Program-made: the position numbers and the translations under genes
The notes under the pieces: generated by a model
What the model saw: the letters and a program-made list of their open reading frames with translations, nothing else
Database searches by the model: none
What the model was told of the DNA's origin: nothing
IMG/VR virus record: IMGVR_UViG_3300025930_000003
Coordinates: 1 to 55,630 of that record
DNA length: 55,630 nt
Reading direction: 5' to 3' (one strand)
Source: a virus
In this document: piece by piece, positions 49,351-55,630 of the stretch
Layout: each line of letters opens with the position of its first letter
Position numbering within the stretch: the first letter of the stretch is position 1

Positions 49351-50202
49351 ATGATATACGGAAAAGAGAACTACAAGATGAACAATAACAATGCAGAGTT
49401 GCAGAAAAAGCTTCTAAGAGCAGAAGAACTTCTTAGAAATACAGGAAATGATTCCTATATAAGAGAACTTAAAGAGCAACTTGGTAAGTCGAATACAGAA
49501 CAGTGGCTTAGCAAGTTTGTCACAAAGTCCAATTCGATGACGAAATTGAAGGAGCAAGTTAGAAAGCTAACTCCAATAGATGATCCAGTATTAATATTTG
49601 GTGAAACAGGAACAGGAAAAGAACTATTAGCTCATGCACTTCAAGGAGATAGAAAAGGAGCTTTCGTAGCAATTAATTGTGCTGGATTACCTGCACAGCT
49701 AATGGAAAGTGAACTATTTGGTCATGAGAAAGGATCTTTTACTGGAGCGGTAACTGAAAAGATTGGTCTAATGGAGGAAGCACAAAATGGAACTATATTT
49801 CTAGATGAAATAGGTGATCTTGCAATAGAGATGCAAGCGAAACTTCTAAGAGCAATTCAGGAGAAATCCATTAGAAGAGTTGGAGCGAAAGAAGAAATCG
49901 CCATTAATTGTAGAATTGTTTCTGCAACACATAGAAATCTAGAGGAATGGGTAGAAAAAGATAAGTTTAGAGAGGACTTATTCTACCGCATTAGCACTTT
50001 TGTCTTGAAGCCTACACCGCTTAGGACTAGGTCAGCAGATTTACCTCTAATACTCGCCTATCTTGATAGAGATGAATGCGAGATAGAAGATTATAATGAG
50101 TTCGCAAAGAAGATTGATATAGAAAAACTAAAAGGTAATGTTCGTTCGCTTCAGCAAATCTATCGTAGATTTGTAGTTCTTGGACTTGAACCACATGAAT
50201 AA
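49351..50202 (+). CDS. Sigma-54-dependent transcription activator, AAA+ domain only, 283 aa
   Basis: The AAA+ domain of an NtrC-family activator is nearly complete: Walker A GETGTGKE near residue 83, the sigma-54-contacting loop GSFTGA near 128, Walker [10 protein letters not shown] near 148, sensor/arginine finger [10 protein letters not shown] near 206, and the LKGNVRSLQ segment near 260. It ends there, so the Fis-type DNA-binding domain is absent; the first ~60 residues are a short helical lead with no receiver domain. ATP hydrolysis by such hexamers opens host sigma-54 RNA polymerase complexes. Starts at 49333 or 49378 are also possible. Together with six matching promoters it forms the likely switch to middle and late transcription. 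Confidence 0.93.
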   Translation: MIYGKENYKMNNNNAELQKKLLRAEELLRNTGNDSYIRELKEQLGKSNTEQWLSKFVTKSNSMTKLKEQVRKLTPIDDPVLIFGETGTGKELLAHALQGDRKGAFVAINCAGLPAQLMESELFGHEKGSFTGAVTEKIGLMEEAQNGTIFLDEIGDLAIEMQAKLLRAIQEKSIRRVGAKEEIAINCRIVSATHRNLEEWVEKDKFREDLFYRISTFVLKPTPLRTRSADLPLILAYLDRDECEIEDYNEFAKKIDIEKLKGNVRSLQQIYRRFVVLGLEPHE

Positions 50203-50205
50203 AAT

Positions 50206-50418
50206 ATGATAAGACTAACAATAGAAATAAATTCAAATCCAGGTATAATTCCTGGATATATTAACTGTAAGAAAGAATCAAGGAAAGCTACAATAATAGA
50301 AGAGGATCTTGAATCTAGAATAAAAGATCTTTGTGAAGCTTTTCTAGCTAGATTTGGTGATCCTCTTGAAAAGGCAAAGAATATGGGACTAATAAAGGAA
50401 ACTAAACAAATCAAATGA
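50206..50418 (+). CDS. Hypothetical protein, 70 aa
   Basis: Starts 3 bases after the activator stop. Strand-like start (IRLTIEINSNPGIIPGY) and a basic/acidic helix (LESRIKDLCEAFLARFG). It could be a partner of the activator, but only position suggests this. Confidence 0.55.
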   Translation: MIRLTIEINSNPGIIPGYINCKKESRKATIIEEDLESRIKDLCEAFLARFGDPLEKAKNMGLIKETKQIK

Positions 50419-50609
50419 ATGCACTATTGCTAGGCCCCTATACAACTGGAGACGAAGCATGTTTTGCTTACCATATCTTTATGAACAAGTGTCATAAAGC
50501 TAACTTAGTAATTCCATCAGAACTTAATTTGACAGAAGAGAAGAAGAAAGAGATAGAAGGAAATATAGATAAGCTAATAGAGAAAGAGAAAAGAACGAAA
50601 TGGAACTGA
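50415..50609 (+). CDS. Hypothetical protein, 64 aa
   Basis: ATGA overlap with the previous gene. Short strands then a lysine/glutamate-rich helix (LTEEKKKEIEGNIDKLIEKE). No family recognised. Confidence 0.55.
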   Translation: MNALLLGPYTTGDEACFAYHIFMNKCHKANLVIPSELNLTEEKKKEIEGNIDKLIEKEKRTKWN

Positions 50610-50610
50610 T

Positions 50611-50769
50611 ATGACTGACGAAAGATACCACGATATAATGAACAACGATCTAGAGCTAACTCAAGAAGAATTTAATGAAGGATGGCATTTCTGTTTTGAG
50701 TGGGATGGACTACTTCGTAATAACAAGGAAGAAGATTTCAAATGCACCTGTTTAGAGGATAAAAGTTAA
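50611..50769 (+). CDS. Hypothetical acidic protein, 52 aa
   Basis: Read by eye, ATG 50611 to TAA 50767-50769. Acidic, aromatic core (FNEGWHFCFEWDGLL) and a CTC near the end. It ends 7 bases before a sigma-54-type promoter. Confidence 0.52.
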   Translation: MTDERYHDIMNNDLELTQEEFNEGWHFCFEWDGLLRNNKEEDFKCTCLEDKS

Positions 50770-50776
50770 AATAGAA

Positions 50777-50791
50777 TGGCATACTTCTTGC
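50777..50791 (+). promoter_or_regulatory. Sigma-54-type promoter
   Basis: AATGGCATACTTCTTGCTTAG: GG and GC 10 bases apart, with TTGCTT at the -12 box. The start is expected near 50803, where TCAATTTGCA (50804-50813) repeats the sequence found just downstream of the promoter at 42789. It drives the gene at 50849 and perhaps the rest of the arm. Confidence 0.8.
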
Positions 50792-50848
50792 TTAGTTCCC
50801 ATGTCAATTTGCATTTTTTCTCTTTTAGTATAGTAAAATTATATTCTT

Positions 50849-51526
50849 ATGGATCCGTCACAAACACCAGACAATGAAGATAAATTAGCAGGAGCTACAA
50901 AAGAGCAGCTTTTAGAAATGGTGAAGGGATTCAAAGAGATGATGACTGTCCCTTCTGTAAGAGATAGAATTTCTGGCGGCAATAAGATAGAAAGAAAGAT
51001 AGATAAAGGAGGATATTTCAACGAAAAAGAAGCTAAAGGAATGATTCCTATTCTAGATGGAATCGCAGAAGATAAACAAACTAGAGAATTTCGATATGAC
51101 GATTATCCTTTCTGGGCACCTAACACAATATGGGCCAAGATAAATCAGTCTATTAAATATCTAGTAGAAGTTCTAGATGTAGAAGGTAAATACAATGATA
51201 TAAGACATTGTATAAGAATCTCCAAAGGAGACACAGGTGTTTTACTTCAGTGGGTTAATAACCCAATTCTTCAACAAGGTGGATGGATTGTTCATAAGAC
51301 AGCAGATACTCCTACTGTAGTTATAGAGAACTACAAGACCAGAGTATTGAAGTTTATGGAAGAATCTAATCCAGAAGATATGCTAGATATAAAGGAAAAT
51401 CTAAATCTAACACCAGACGAGATACAATATTTCAAAGGTCTATTTGAGGCTTCACCAGTTTTCATGGCTTACGTATCAACCAACAGGATAAAAATAGTCC
51501 ACACGAAAGAAAAATCAGATGAATAA
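50849..51526 (+). CDS. Hypothetical protein, 225 aa, under a sigma-54-type promoter
   Basis: A helical N-terminus (KLAGATKEQLLEMVKGFKEM) leads to a mixed domain with several W and Y residues (YDDYPFWAPNTIWAKINQSI) and a C-terminal helical/strand part. No family recognised. It starts 45 bases into the predicted transcript. It overlaps the next gene by 8 bases, so transcription probably continues. Confidence 0.62.
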   Translation: MDPSQTPDNEDKLAGATKEQLLEMVKGFKEMMTVPSVRDRISGGNKIERKIDKGGYFNEKEAKGMIPILDGIAEDKQTREFRYDDYPFWAPNTIWAKINQSIKYLVEVLDVEGKYNDIRHCIRISKGDTGVLLQWVNNPILQQGGWIVHKTADTPTVVIENYKTRVLKFMEESNPEDMLDIKENLNLTPDEIQYFKGLFEASPVFMAYVSTNRIKIVHTKEKSDE

Positions 51527-51809
51527 AACACAAACATTAAAGTATTGGCGCATAGCTGACGACAAAAAATCCCTAATTCTGTTACCAAGCAAAGTAGGTC
51601 TGGAGATAATTAAGACCGCATTAGACAAACAAGCCTTTACTGAGACAGTAGAAACTATAGGTAAGTCAAGTCTAATCGCTCTGAAAGTTGAGTTCACTTC
51701 TGAGTGGAAGTATGTAGAGTATAAGGTAGGTATCTCAAACTTAGTAAGTCTCTATATCTTCTTCCACGATGAGTCCAAGTTCTACCTAACATTCGCTTAT
51801 GAAGTTTGA
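51519..51809 (+). CDS. Hypothetical protein, 96 aa
   Basis: Strand-rich (LKYWRIADDKKSLILLPSK, then LIALKVEFTSEWKYVEYKVG) with an aromatic C-terminus. No family recognised. Coupled to neighbours on both sides. Confidence 0.55.
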   Translation: MNKTQTLKYWRIADDKKSLILLPSKVGLEIIKTALDKQAFTETVETIGKSSLIALKVEFTSEWKYVEYKVGISNLVSLYIFFHDESKFYLTFAYEV

Positions 51810-51811
51810 TT

Positions 51812-51988
51812 ATGTTAATAATGAAATGCGATAATTGTCATCTGGAATTTGAACCTAAAGCTACTTTTGATATAAAAGTAGAATCCAGAAGTAAAGAATT
51901 TCCAGATAGAACTGTATTTTGTCTAGAATTGTGCGAAGAGTGTGCTAATAAAGTAATTCTAGATTTGAAAAATTACTGTTCAATATGA
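51812..51988 (+). CDS. Small zinc-finger protein, 58 aa
   Basis: I use the ATG at 51812; an ATG at 51821 and a TTG at 51806 are also in frame. CDNC near residue 6 and CEEC near residue 39 form two knuckles (LCEECANKVILDL). Probably a zinc ribbon. Confidence 0.55.
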   Translation: MLIMKCDNCHLEFEPKATFDIKVESRSKEFPDRTVFCLELCEECANKVILDLKNYCSI

Positions 51989-52218
51989 CTCTAGAACAGT
52001 TACTAAATAATACACCAGAAAATCTAGAGAAGCTGGGAGATAAGGAACTGAATGAAATACTTCTTCCTTATTTCCCAACTACTAGACCTGAGGCAGCTAA
52101 AATAAAAGAGGCTTCTAGAATTGTTGGACACAAATCAAAGCAGGCTGATCTTGAGTTTAACATAAAGTTCAAGAAAGCTCAAGTACTAGCGAAATCATTT
52201 GGAATTGATCTGAAATGA
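51985..52218 (+). CDS. Hypothetical helical protein, 77 aa
   Basis: ATGA overlap with the previous gene. Helical (MTLEQLLNNTPENLEKLGDK, then a basic helix KQADLEFNIKFKKAQVLAK). No family recognised. Confidence 0.55.
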   Translation: MTLEQLLNNTPENLEKLGDKELNEILLPYFPTTRPEAAKIKEASRIVGHKSKQADLEFNIKFKKAQVLAKSFGIDLK

Positions 52219-52394
52219 ATAATCTAGAAGAAGCACATAAAGATTTCGTAGGGTATATTGAAGATATAATAGCTAAAAGAGAGCTAACAAAAGAAGAGAA
52301 GGCAGCTATTAAAATAAAACTTCAATACTGGCATAAGATAGAAAACCTTTCCTACAAAGAACAGACTTTCGCAGAAAAGTTCTTTCATCTATGA
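52215..52394 (+). CDS. Hypothetical helical protein, 59 aa
   Basis: Read by eye with ATGA overlaps at both ends. Begins MNNLEEAHKDFVGYIEDIIA and continues as charged helices. It immediately precedes the recombination nuclease. Confidence 0.55.
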   Translation: MNNLEEAHKDFVGYIEDIIAKRELTKEEKAAIKIKLQYWHKIENLSYKEQTFAEKFFHL

Positions 52395-53350
52395 ATAAAA
52401 CACTAGTAGTTCTAGATAGTTCCGCATTCAGCAATTCTGCTTGTATGCTAAATTTGTTTAGAACAGTTGTCCAAGGTTACACAAGCAAGCTGCAAAATAA
52501 TGATGTGGAATTCGGAACTGCATTTCATAAGTTTAGGAAAATCTTTAGAGATAAGGGTGAAAATGGATTAGCCGAAGGCATCAAAGAAGCTAAAGATTAC
52601 TTCGTTAATACTCCGATGATTATAAAGTCCAATAAGACCTACCTAACATCTACTTTTCTAATGCGAGTCTGTCTAGAGTATGCGGAGAAATATAATAAGA
52701 GTCTTTTCAACGTGATTAGAATAGAAAAAGCTATAGGAGAATATGAGGCACTCCTAGAACTAAGGTTCGCTTTCCCATATTATGTAGACGATGAAATGGA
52801 AATCTTAATGGCAGGAACGATAGATGAACTAGGAAAGCACAATAATGGAATAGTATGTATCTGTGATGCGAAAACTACTAGCATGTGGAAAATAAGAGAC
52901 TATTTCAATTCCTATGAACTTAAATGTCAGCTAAGATTTTATAAGTGGGCTTTGCTTAAATATGCTACTATGTATCCAAATAGCTTCATAGCTGATCTAT
53001 GCAAGAATGAAATAGGTTGCTTTATTGATGGTATCTTCTACAAAGGAGCAGAAGGAGATATAGAATACAAGTGGTCTGATGTTATGCTCTTTCAAGATGA
53101 TCCTGGTATGGTTCTGATGGACACTTTGATCTACTCTAAAGTAAGTAGACTAATAACTGCAATCAAAAATTGGAGAAGGGAGAGAATGACTCCTCTCCGC
53201 GAAGGAATATTAATCAATGCCTGTGAGAATCCATTTGGCCCCTGTAGATATTCTAAAGTATGTTCAGCAGTAGATAATACAACTAGAGATGTTATGCTAG
53301 AATACAATTTCATACAGCGTCCATACAATCCGATGAATCATGGTGAGTAG
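52391..53350 (+). CDS. PD-(D/E)XK nuclease, RecB/Cas4-like, 319 aa
   Basis: GTAFHKF near residue 43 resembles motif I of RecB-type nucleases, GTIDEL near 141 holds the first acid and ICDAKTT near 157 gives the D-x-K pair; CQLRFYKWAL near 180 is the QxxxY helix. A C-terminal cysteine group (CENPFGPCRYSKVC, near 277-290) with an earlier Cys could bind an Fe-S cluster as in Cas4. It is adjacent to a RecA-like ATPase, the usual phage recombination pair. Confidence 0.85.
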   Translation: MNKTLVVLDSSAFSNSACMLNLFRTVVQGYTSKLQNNDVEFGTAFHKFRKIFRDKGENGLAEGIKEAKDYFVNTPMIIKSNKTYLTSTFLMRVCLEYAEKYNKSLFNVIRIEKAIGEYEALLELRFAFPYYVDDEMEILMAGTIDELGKHNNGIVCICDAKTTSMWKIRDYFNSYELKCQLRFYKWALLKYATMYPNSFIADLCKNEIGCFIDGIFYKGAEGDIEYKWSDVMLFQDDPGMVLMDTLIYSKVSRLITAIKNWRRERMTPLREGILINACENPFGPCRYSKVCSAVDNTTRDVMLEYNFIQRPYNPMNHGE

Positions 53351-53355
53351 ATATT

Positions 53356-54135
53356 ATGCACATACCAACAGTAGCACAAAACTTAAAGACTCAGAAGTTT
53401 CCACAAATTCGTCTTGGACTACAAGGTGCTCCTTGCACTGGTAAAACTACATCCGCATTAACATTTCCTAACATAACAGTAATAGACTGTGACAATGGCC
53501 TTACTAGATTCTCTGGCTGTGATGTAGCTTATGTTCCAATCTATGATGCTGAATGGGTAGAGAAATATGGTTATCCACCTAAGAAAACAGGGGCACAGCC
53601 TAATAGAAGGGATGCGGTATTGAAATTTCTTAGAGAAGAGGCACTAAAAATGACAAGTGAACAGACACTTTTTCTCGATAGCTGGACTTCGCTTCAGACA
53701 TTCTTTGATCAACAGCAAGAACTAGAGCCTAAGTTGACTAAAGAGGGAAAGATAGACGATTTCGATTTTTGGGCTAAGAAGATAGAATATAGTGAGAAGT
53801 TGATGGTCTATCTATGTTCACTCAAATGTCATGTAGTTGTATCTTTCCATGAAATGTCCATTAGAGATCCTAAATCAGGTCAGCTTCTAGAAAAACTTGC
53901 TCCTTTAATGCAGGGTAAGTTTCTTGCACAGATTAAGAAGTGGTTTACAGATTTCTTTAGGATGGTTGTAGAGGAAGAGCAAGATAAGACAGGAAAAGTA
54001 GTCAAATCTAATTACTATTGGCAAGTCTGTTCTGATAACCAGTTCGACAGCAAAACAAGACTATCTTTTCCTGAGGGAACATTTAAAGTGAAGCCAGATT
54101 TTAGTGTGTTTAGTCAGTATGAAAGGAAAGTATGA
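53356..54135 (+). CDS. RecA-like recombination ATPase, Sak4 type, 259 aa
   Basis: Walker A GAPCTGKTT near residues 23-31 is followed by a Walker-B-like strand (TLFLDSWTS near 98) and a conserved VVSFHE near 155. This short RecA core without extra domains is the pattern of phage Sak4-type single-strand annealing ATPases. They work with a single-strand binding protein and a RecB-like nuclease, and candidates for both are adjacent. Confidence 0.82.
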   Translation: MHIPTVAQNLKTQKFPQIRLGLQGAPCTGKTTSALTFPNITVIDCDNGLTRFSGCDVAYVPIYDAEWVEKYGYPPKKTGAQPNRRDAVLKFLREEALKMTSEQTLFLDSWTSLQTFFDQQQELEPKLTKEGKIDDFDFWAKKIEYSEKLMVYLCSLKCHVVVSFHEMSIRDPKSGQLLEKLAPLMQGKFLAQIKKWFTDFFRMVVEEEQDKTGKVVKSNYYWQVCSDNQFDSKTRLSFPEGTFKVKPDFSVFSQYERKV

Positions 54136-54401
54136 TAACTAGAAAGCCAGATTATAAAGTATCTGCTTTGAATAAAAGAACAGAATGTAAGGGGCCAATT
54201 GGAGCAGCTTGGATAAATGAAGATAAGACTATTTCTGTGATTCTGGATGAATTTATTTCTCTAGCACAAGATGGTCATTTACTTATTACTTTGTTTCCTG
54301 CCGAATTCAAATCTAAAAGAAAGAAAAACTCATACAATAGTTATACAGAAAACCCGCCAGTTGAAGAACCAGTAGAAGAAATACATGACAGACCATTCTA
54401 A
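54132..54401 (+). CDS. Hypothetical protein, 89 aa
   Basis: ATGA overlap with the ATPase gene. KGPIGAAWINEDKTISVILD followed by HLLITLFP is a pattern seen in small phage proteins beside recombination genes. A basic then acidic tail follows. Function unknown. Confidence 0.6.
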   Translation: MITRKPDYKVSALNKRTECKGPIGAAWINEDKTISVILDEFISLAQDGHLLITLFPAEFKSKRKKNSYNSYTENPPVEEPVEEIHDRPF

Positions 54402-54404
54402 AAT

Positions 54405-54539
54405 ATGAAACTAGAAATAGAAGTAGATGAGATTGCTGTAGTTTGTATAATTATTACAGCTATAGTAACTATAATTTTCGCAGCTTCTTGCGAGAAAGAA
54501 AAAATAAAACATCCAGAGTATTGGAACCAATCAAGATGA
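54405..54539 (+). CDS. Single-pass membrane protein, 44 aa
   Basis: Read by eye, ATG 54405, ATGA overlap with the HIRAN gene. One hydrophobic helix (VVCIIITAIVTIIFAASC) with a cysteine at its end that might be a lipid anchor. Role unknown. Confidence 0.48.
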   Translation: MKLEIEVDEIAVVCIIITAIVTIIFAASCEKEKIKHPEYWNQSR

Positions 54540-54913
54540 ACAACATACTATCATTCTACATCGCTGGTCTATCTTTTAGGCCAGAAAAAGATCAAGAAGT
54601 AATCAAAACTGGGCTAGCATTGCTTTTAGAAGCGGAACCAGATAATCCTTATGACAACAATGCTATTAAGTTGGTTACTTTTGACGATCCAAGAATCCAT
54701 GTAGGATATGTTCCTAAGAAGCAGACGAAAGAACTCCATCCATATAGAATAGCTGAGATACCAGTTTTCACTGTGGTAGCAAATCATATTCCTGAGATGC
54801 CATCACACAAGAGAGTTCTAGTTACAGTTAAGTCAGAGCAAGAACTACCAAGATTTATTCCTGAAGAGAAGGAATTCAAAAATTTCCTCTGTCAAAAAGC
54901 GATAGAGGAATAA
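54536..54913 (+). CDS. HIRAN-domain protein, 125 aa
   Basis: Start at 54536 from the ATGA overlap. The HIRAN pattern is clear: FYIAGLSFR near residue 6, then EAEPDNPYDNNAIKL near 32 and HVGYVPK near 57. HIRAN domains bind DNA 3' ends or stalled forks and usually occur in helicases; this one stands alone. It fits the repair and recombination block. Confidence 0.85.
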   Translation: MNNILSFYIAGLSFRPEKDQEVIKTGLALLLEAEPDNPYDNNAIKLVTFDDPRIHVGYVPKKQTKELHPYRIAEIPVFTVVANHIPEMPSHKRVLVTVKSEQELPRFIPEEKEFKNFLCQKAIEE

Positions 54914-54947
54914 CAAAACAAAAACAACAAAACAAAAACAAAAACAT
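54914..54947 (+). promoter_or_regulatory. CAA-rich unstructured mRNA leader
   Basis: Thirty-four bases consisting almost only of A and C, made of (A)n-CAA units (CAAAACAAAAACAACAAAAC), precede the ATG at 54948 with no Shine-Dalgarno sequence. Shorter stretches occur before 40029, 41537 and 42959. Such unstructured leaders can raise ribosome access. Confidence 0.6.
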
Positions 54948-55511
54948 ATGGCATTACTAAAACAATCGAAGGAAGCAGTGCTTGCAGTGCCCCCGGCCTT
55001 CAAAGATCGTTGTGTAGTTCGTTGCACAGATCACAAGTTTGGGCCAAATAGCAATGATGCTCCAATGATTACGTGCAATTGGGAACTCTGTGGTATTCCT
55101 AATGCAACAGGTGGAGTAGAAACCAAGATGGAAAGGGCTGGAAAACTCTATCAGCTTGCTGGTTTGAGAATCAAGCCTATTTACTTCACTCTAACCCAGA
55201 AGGCAATTGATAGCTTCTTTGCTGAGTTCTGGTGCAAAGCAAATAAGGAAAAAGAGTTCCTTGGTATCGACACAGAGAATCCAGATTGTGACTTTCTGGA
55301 TTCTCTCTGTATGGAAGCAATCGTAAGTGGCTTTACTCAAGAAGAAAGAAAGCAACTTACAGATGAAGAGAAAGAAGCACTCAAGGCTGAAGGAAAACAA
55401 CCCATTGGTGAACCAATTACAGATGGTGATGGTGAACCCATTGTCAAGACTGTATTGAACGTAACCATGTGGCTTAAGAAGTTTGAAGGTGAAGTCCCTA
55501 CGCCTTTCTAA
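54948..55511 (+). CDS. Probable abundant ssDNA-binding-type protein, 187 aa
   Basis: Beta-rich first half (RCVVRCTDHKFGPNSNDAPM), helical middle with an acidic insert, and a strand-like end (VLNVTMWLKKFEGEVPTPF). It has an unusually codon-balanced sequence and a CAA-rich leader, which suggest high expression. Its place after the nuclease, Sak4-like ATPase and HIRAN genes fits the single-strand binding protein of the module, but no family was recognised. Confidence 0.6.
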   Translation: MALLKQSKEAVLAVPPAFKDRCVVRCTDHKFGPNSNDAPMITCNWELCGIPNATGGVETKMERAGKLYQLAGLRIKPIYFTLTQKAIDSFFAEFWCKANKEKEFLGIDTENPDCDFLDSLCMEAIVSGFTQEERKQLTDEEKEALKAEGKQPIGEPITDGDGEPIVKTVLNVTMWLKKFEGEVPTPF

Positions 55512-55531
55512 GTAGTTTATGGACGGTATGT
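55512..55531 (+). other. Junction spacer with inverted repeat
   Basis: TGGACGG at 55520-55526 is complementary to CCGTCCA at 93-99 (and 55624-55630), flanking most of the terminal-repeat sequence. Inside, ATAAGC and GCTTAT can also pair. The junction region may therefore fold as a ~110-base RNA before the hairpin at 126-162. Confidence 0.45.
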
Positions 55532-55630
55532 GCCTCATAAGCCATAGATTTTATGAAACAGAGCTTATCACTCTATAACTATCTGAACAATAGGACATTT
55601 AATCGGGTAGCTGATAACTACTTCCGTCCA
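55532..55630. repeat. Second copy of the 99-bp terminal repeat
   Basis: Exact copy of bases 1-99. Joining the ends puts the non-coding stretch 55512-55531 plus 1-173 between the last plus-strand gene and the first one. Confidence 0.9.

Overview
The window is a complete, circular, virulent-looking tailed phage genome of about 55.5 kb. The first 99 bases are repeated exactly at the end (1-99 = 55532-55630). This is the signature of a circular assembly, so the unique length is 55,531 bp. The genome is AT-rich. I found no tRNA, integrase, RNA polymerase, sigma factor or obvious endolysin. The order small terminase, large terminase, portal, scaffold, capsid, two tail-tube-like proteins, then large internal proteins, with no tail sheath or tape measure, suggests a short-tailed (podovirus-like) particle. 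The host is unknown. N/T-rich exported proteins and sigma-54 promoters would fit Verrucomicrobiota or another diderm, but this is weak inference.

Layout. (1) 174-7043, plus strand: tightly overlapping replication and nucleotide genes. They include a family A DNA polymerase split into two ORFs (uracil-DNA-glycosylase-like plus 3'-5' exonuclease, then the polymerase palm/fingers), a MazG-like pyrophosphohydrolase, a P-loop replication ATPase and ThyX. (2) 7040-37003, minus strand: virion genes, read from the terminase end (37 kb) down to a 2449-residue giant protein. This block also carries an unusual set of proteins with Sec, Tat or lipoprotein signals. (3) 37.0-38.04 kb: a control region and one isolated gene of different base composition with its own promoters and terminator. 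(4) 38.3-45.5 kb, plus strand: about 25 very small accessory genes sprinkled with a short DNA motif, CCGCACAAG. (5) 45.5-55.5 kb, plus strand: SF2 helicase, HNH nuclease, DNA ligase, a sigma-54 activator, PD-(D/E)XK nuclease, RecA-like ATPase, HIRAN protein and a probable highly expressed DNA-binding protein.

The most interesting system is regulatory. The phage encodes an AAA+ sigma-54 activator (49351-50202) with the diagnostic GSFTGA loop but no receiver and no DNA-binding domain. Six matches to the sigma-54 -24/-12 promoter (GG-N10-GC within TGGCAY...TGC) lie at unit borders: before the virion operon (37015-37029, minus), before the major capsid gene (28139-28153, minus), and at 37357, 38662, 42789 and 50777 (plus). 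The simplest reading is that the early arm makes the activator, which then turns host sigma-54 polymerase onto middle and late genes, including capsid. All functional statements are from reading the sequence; no searches were run.
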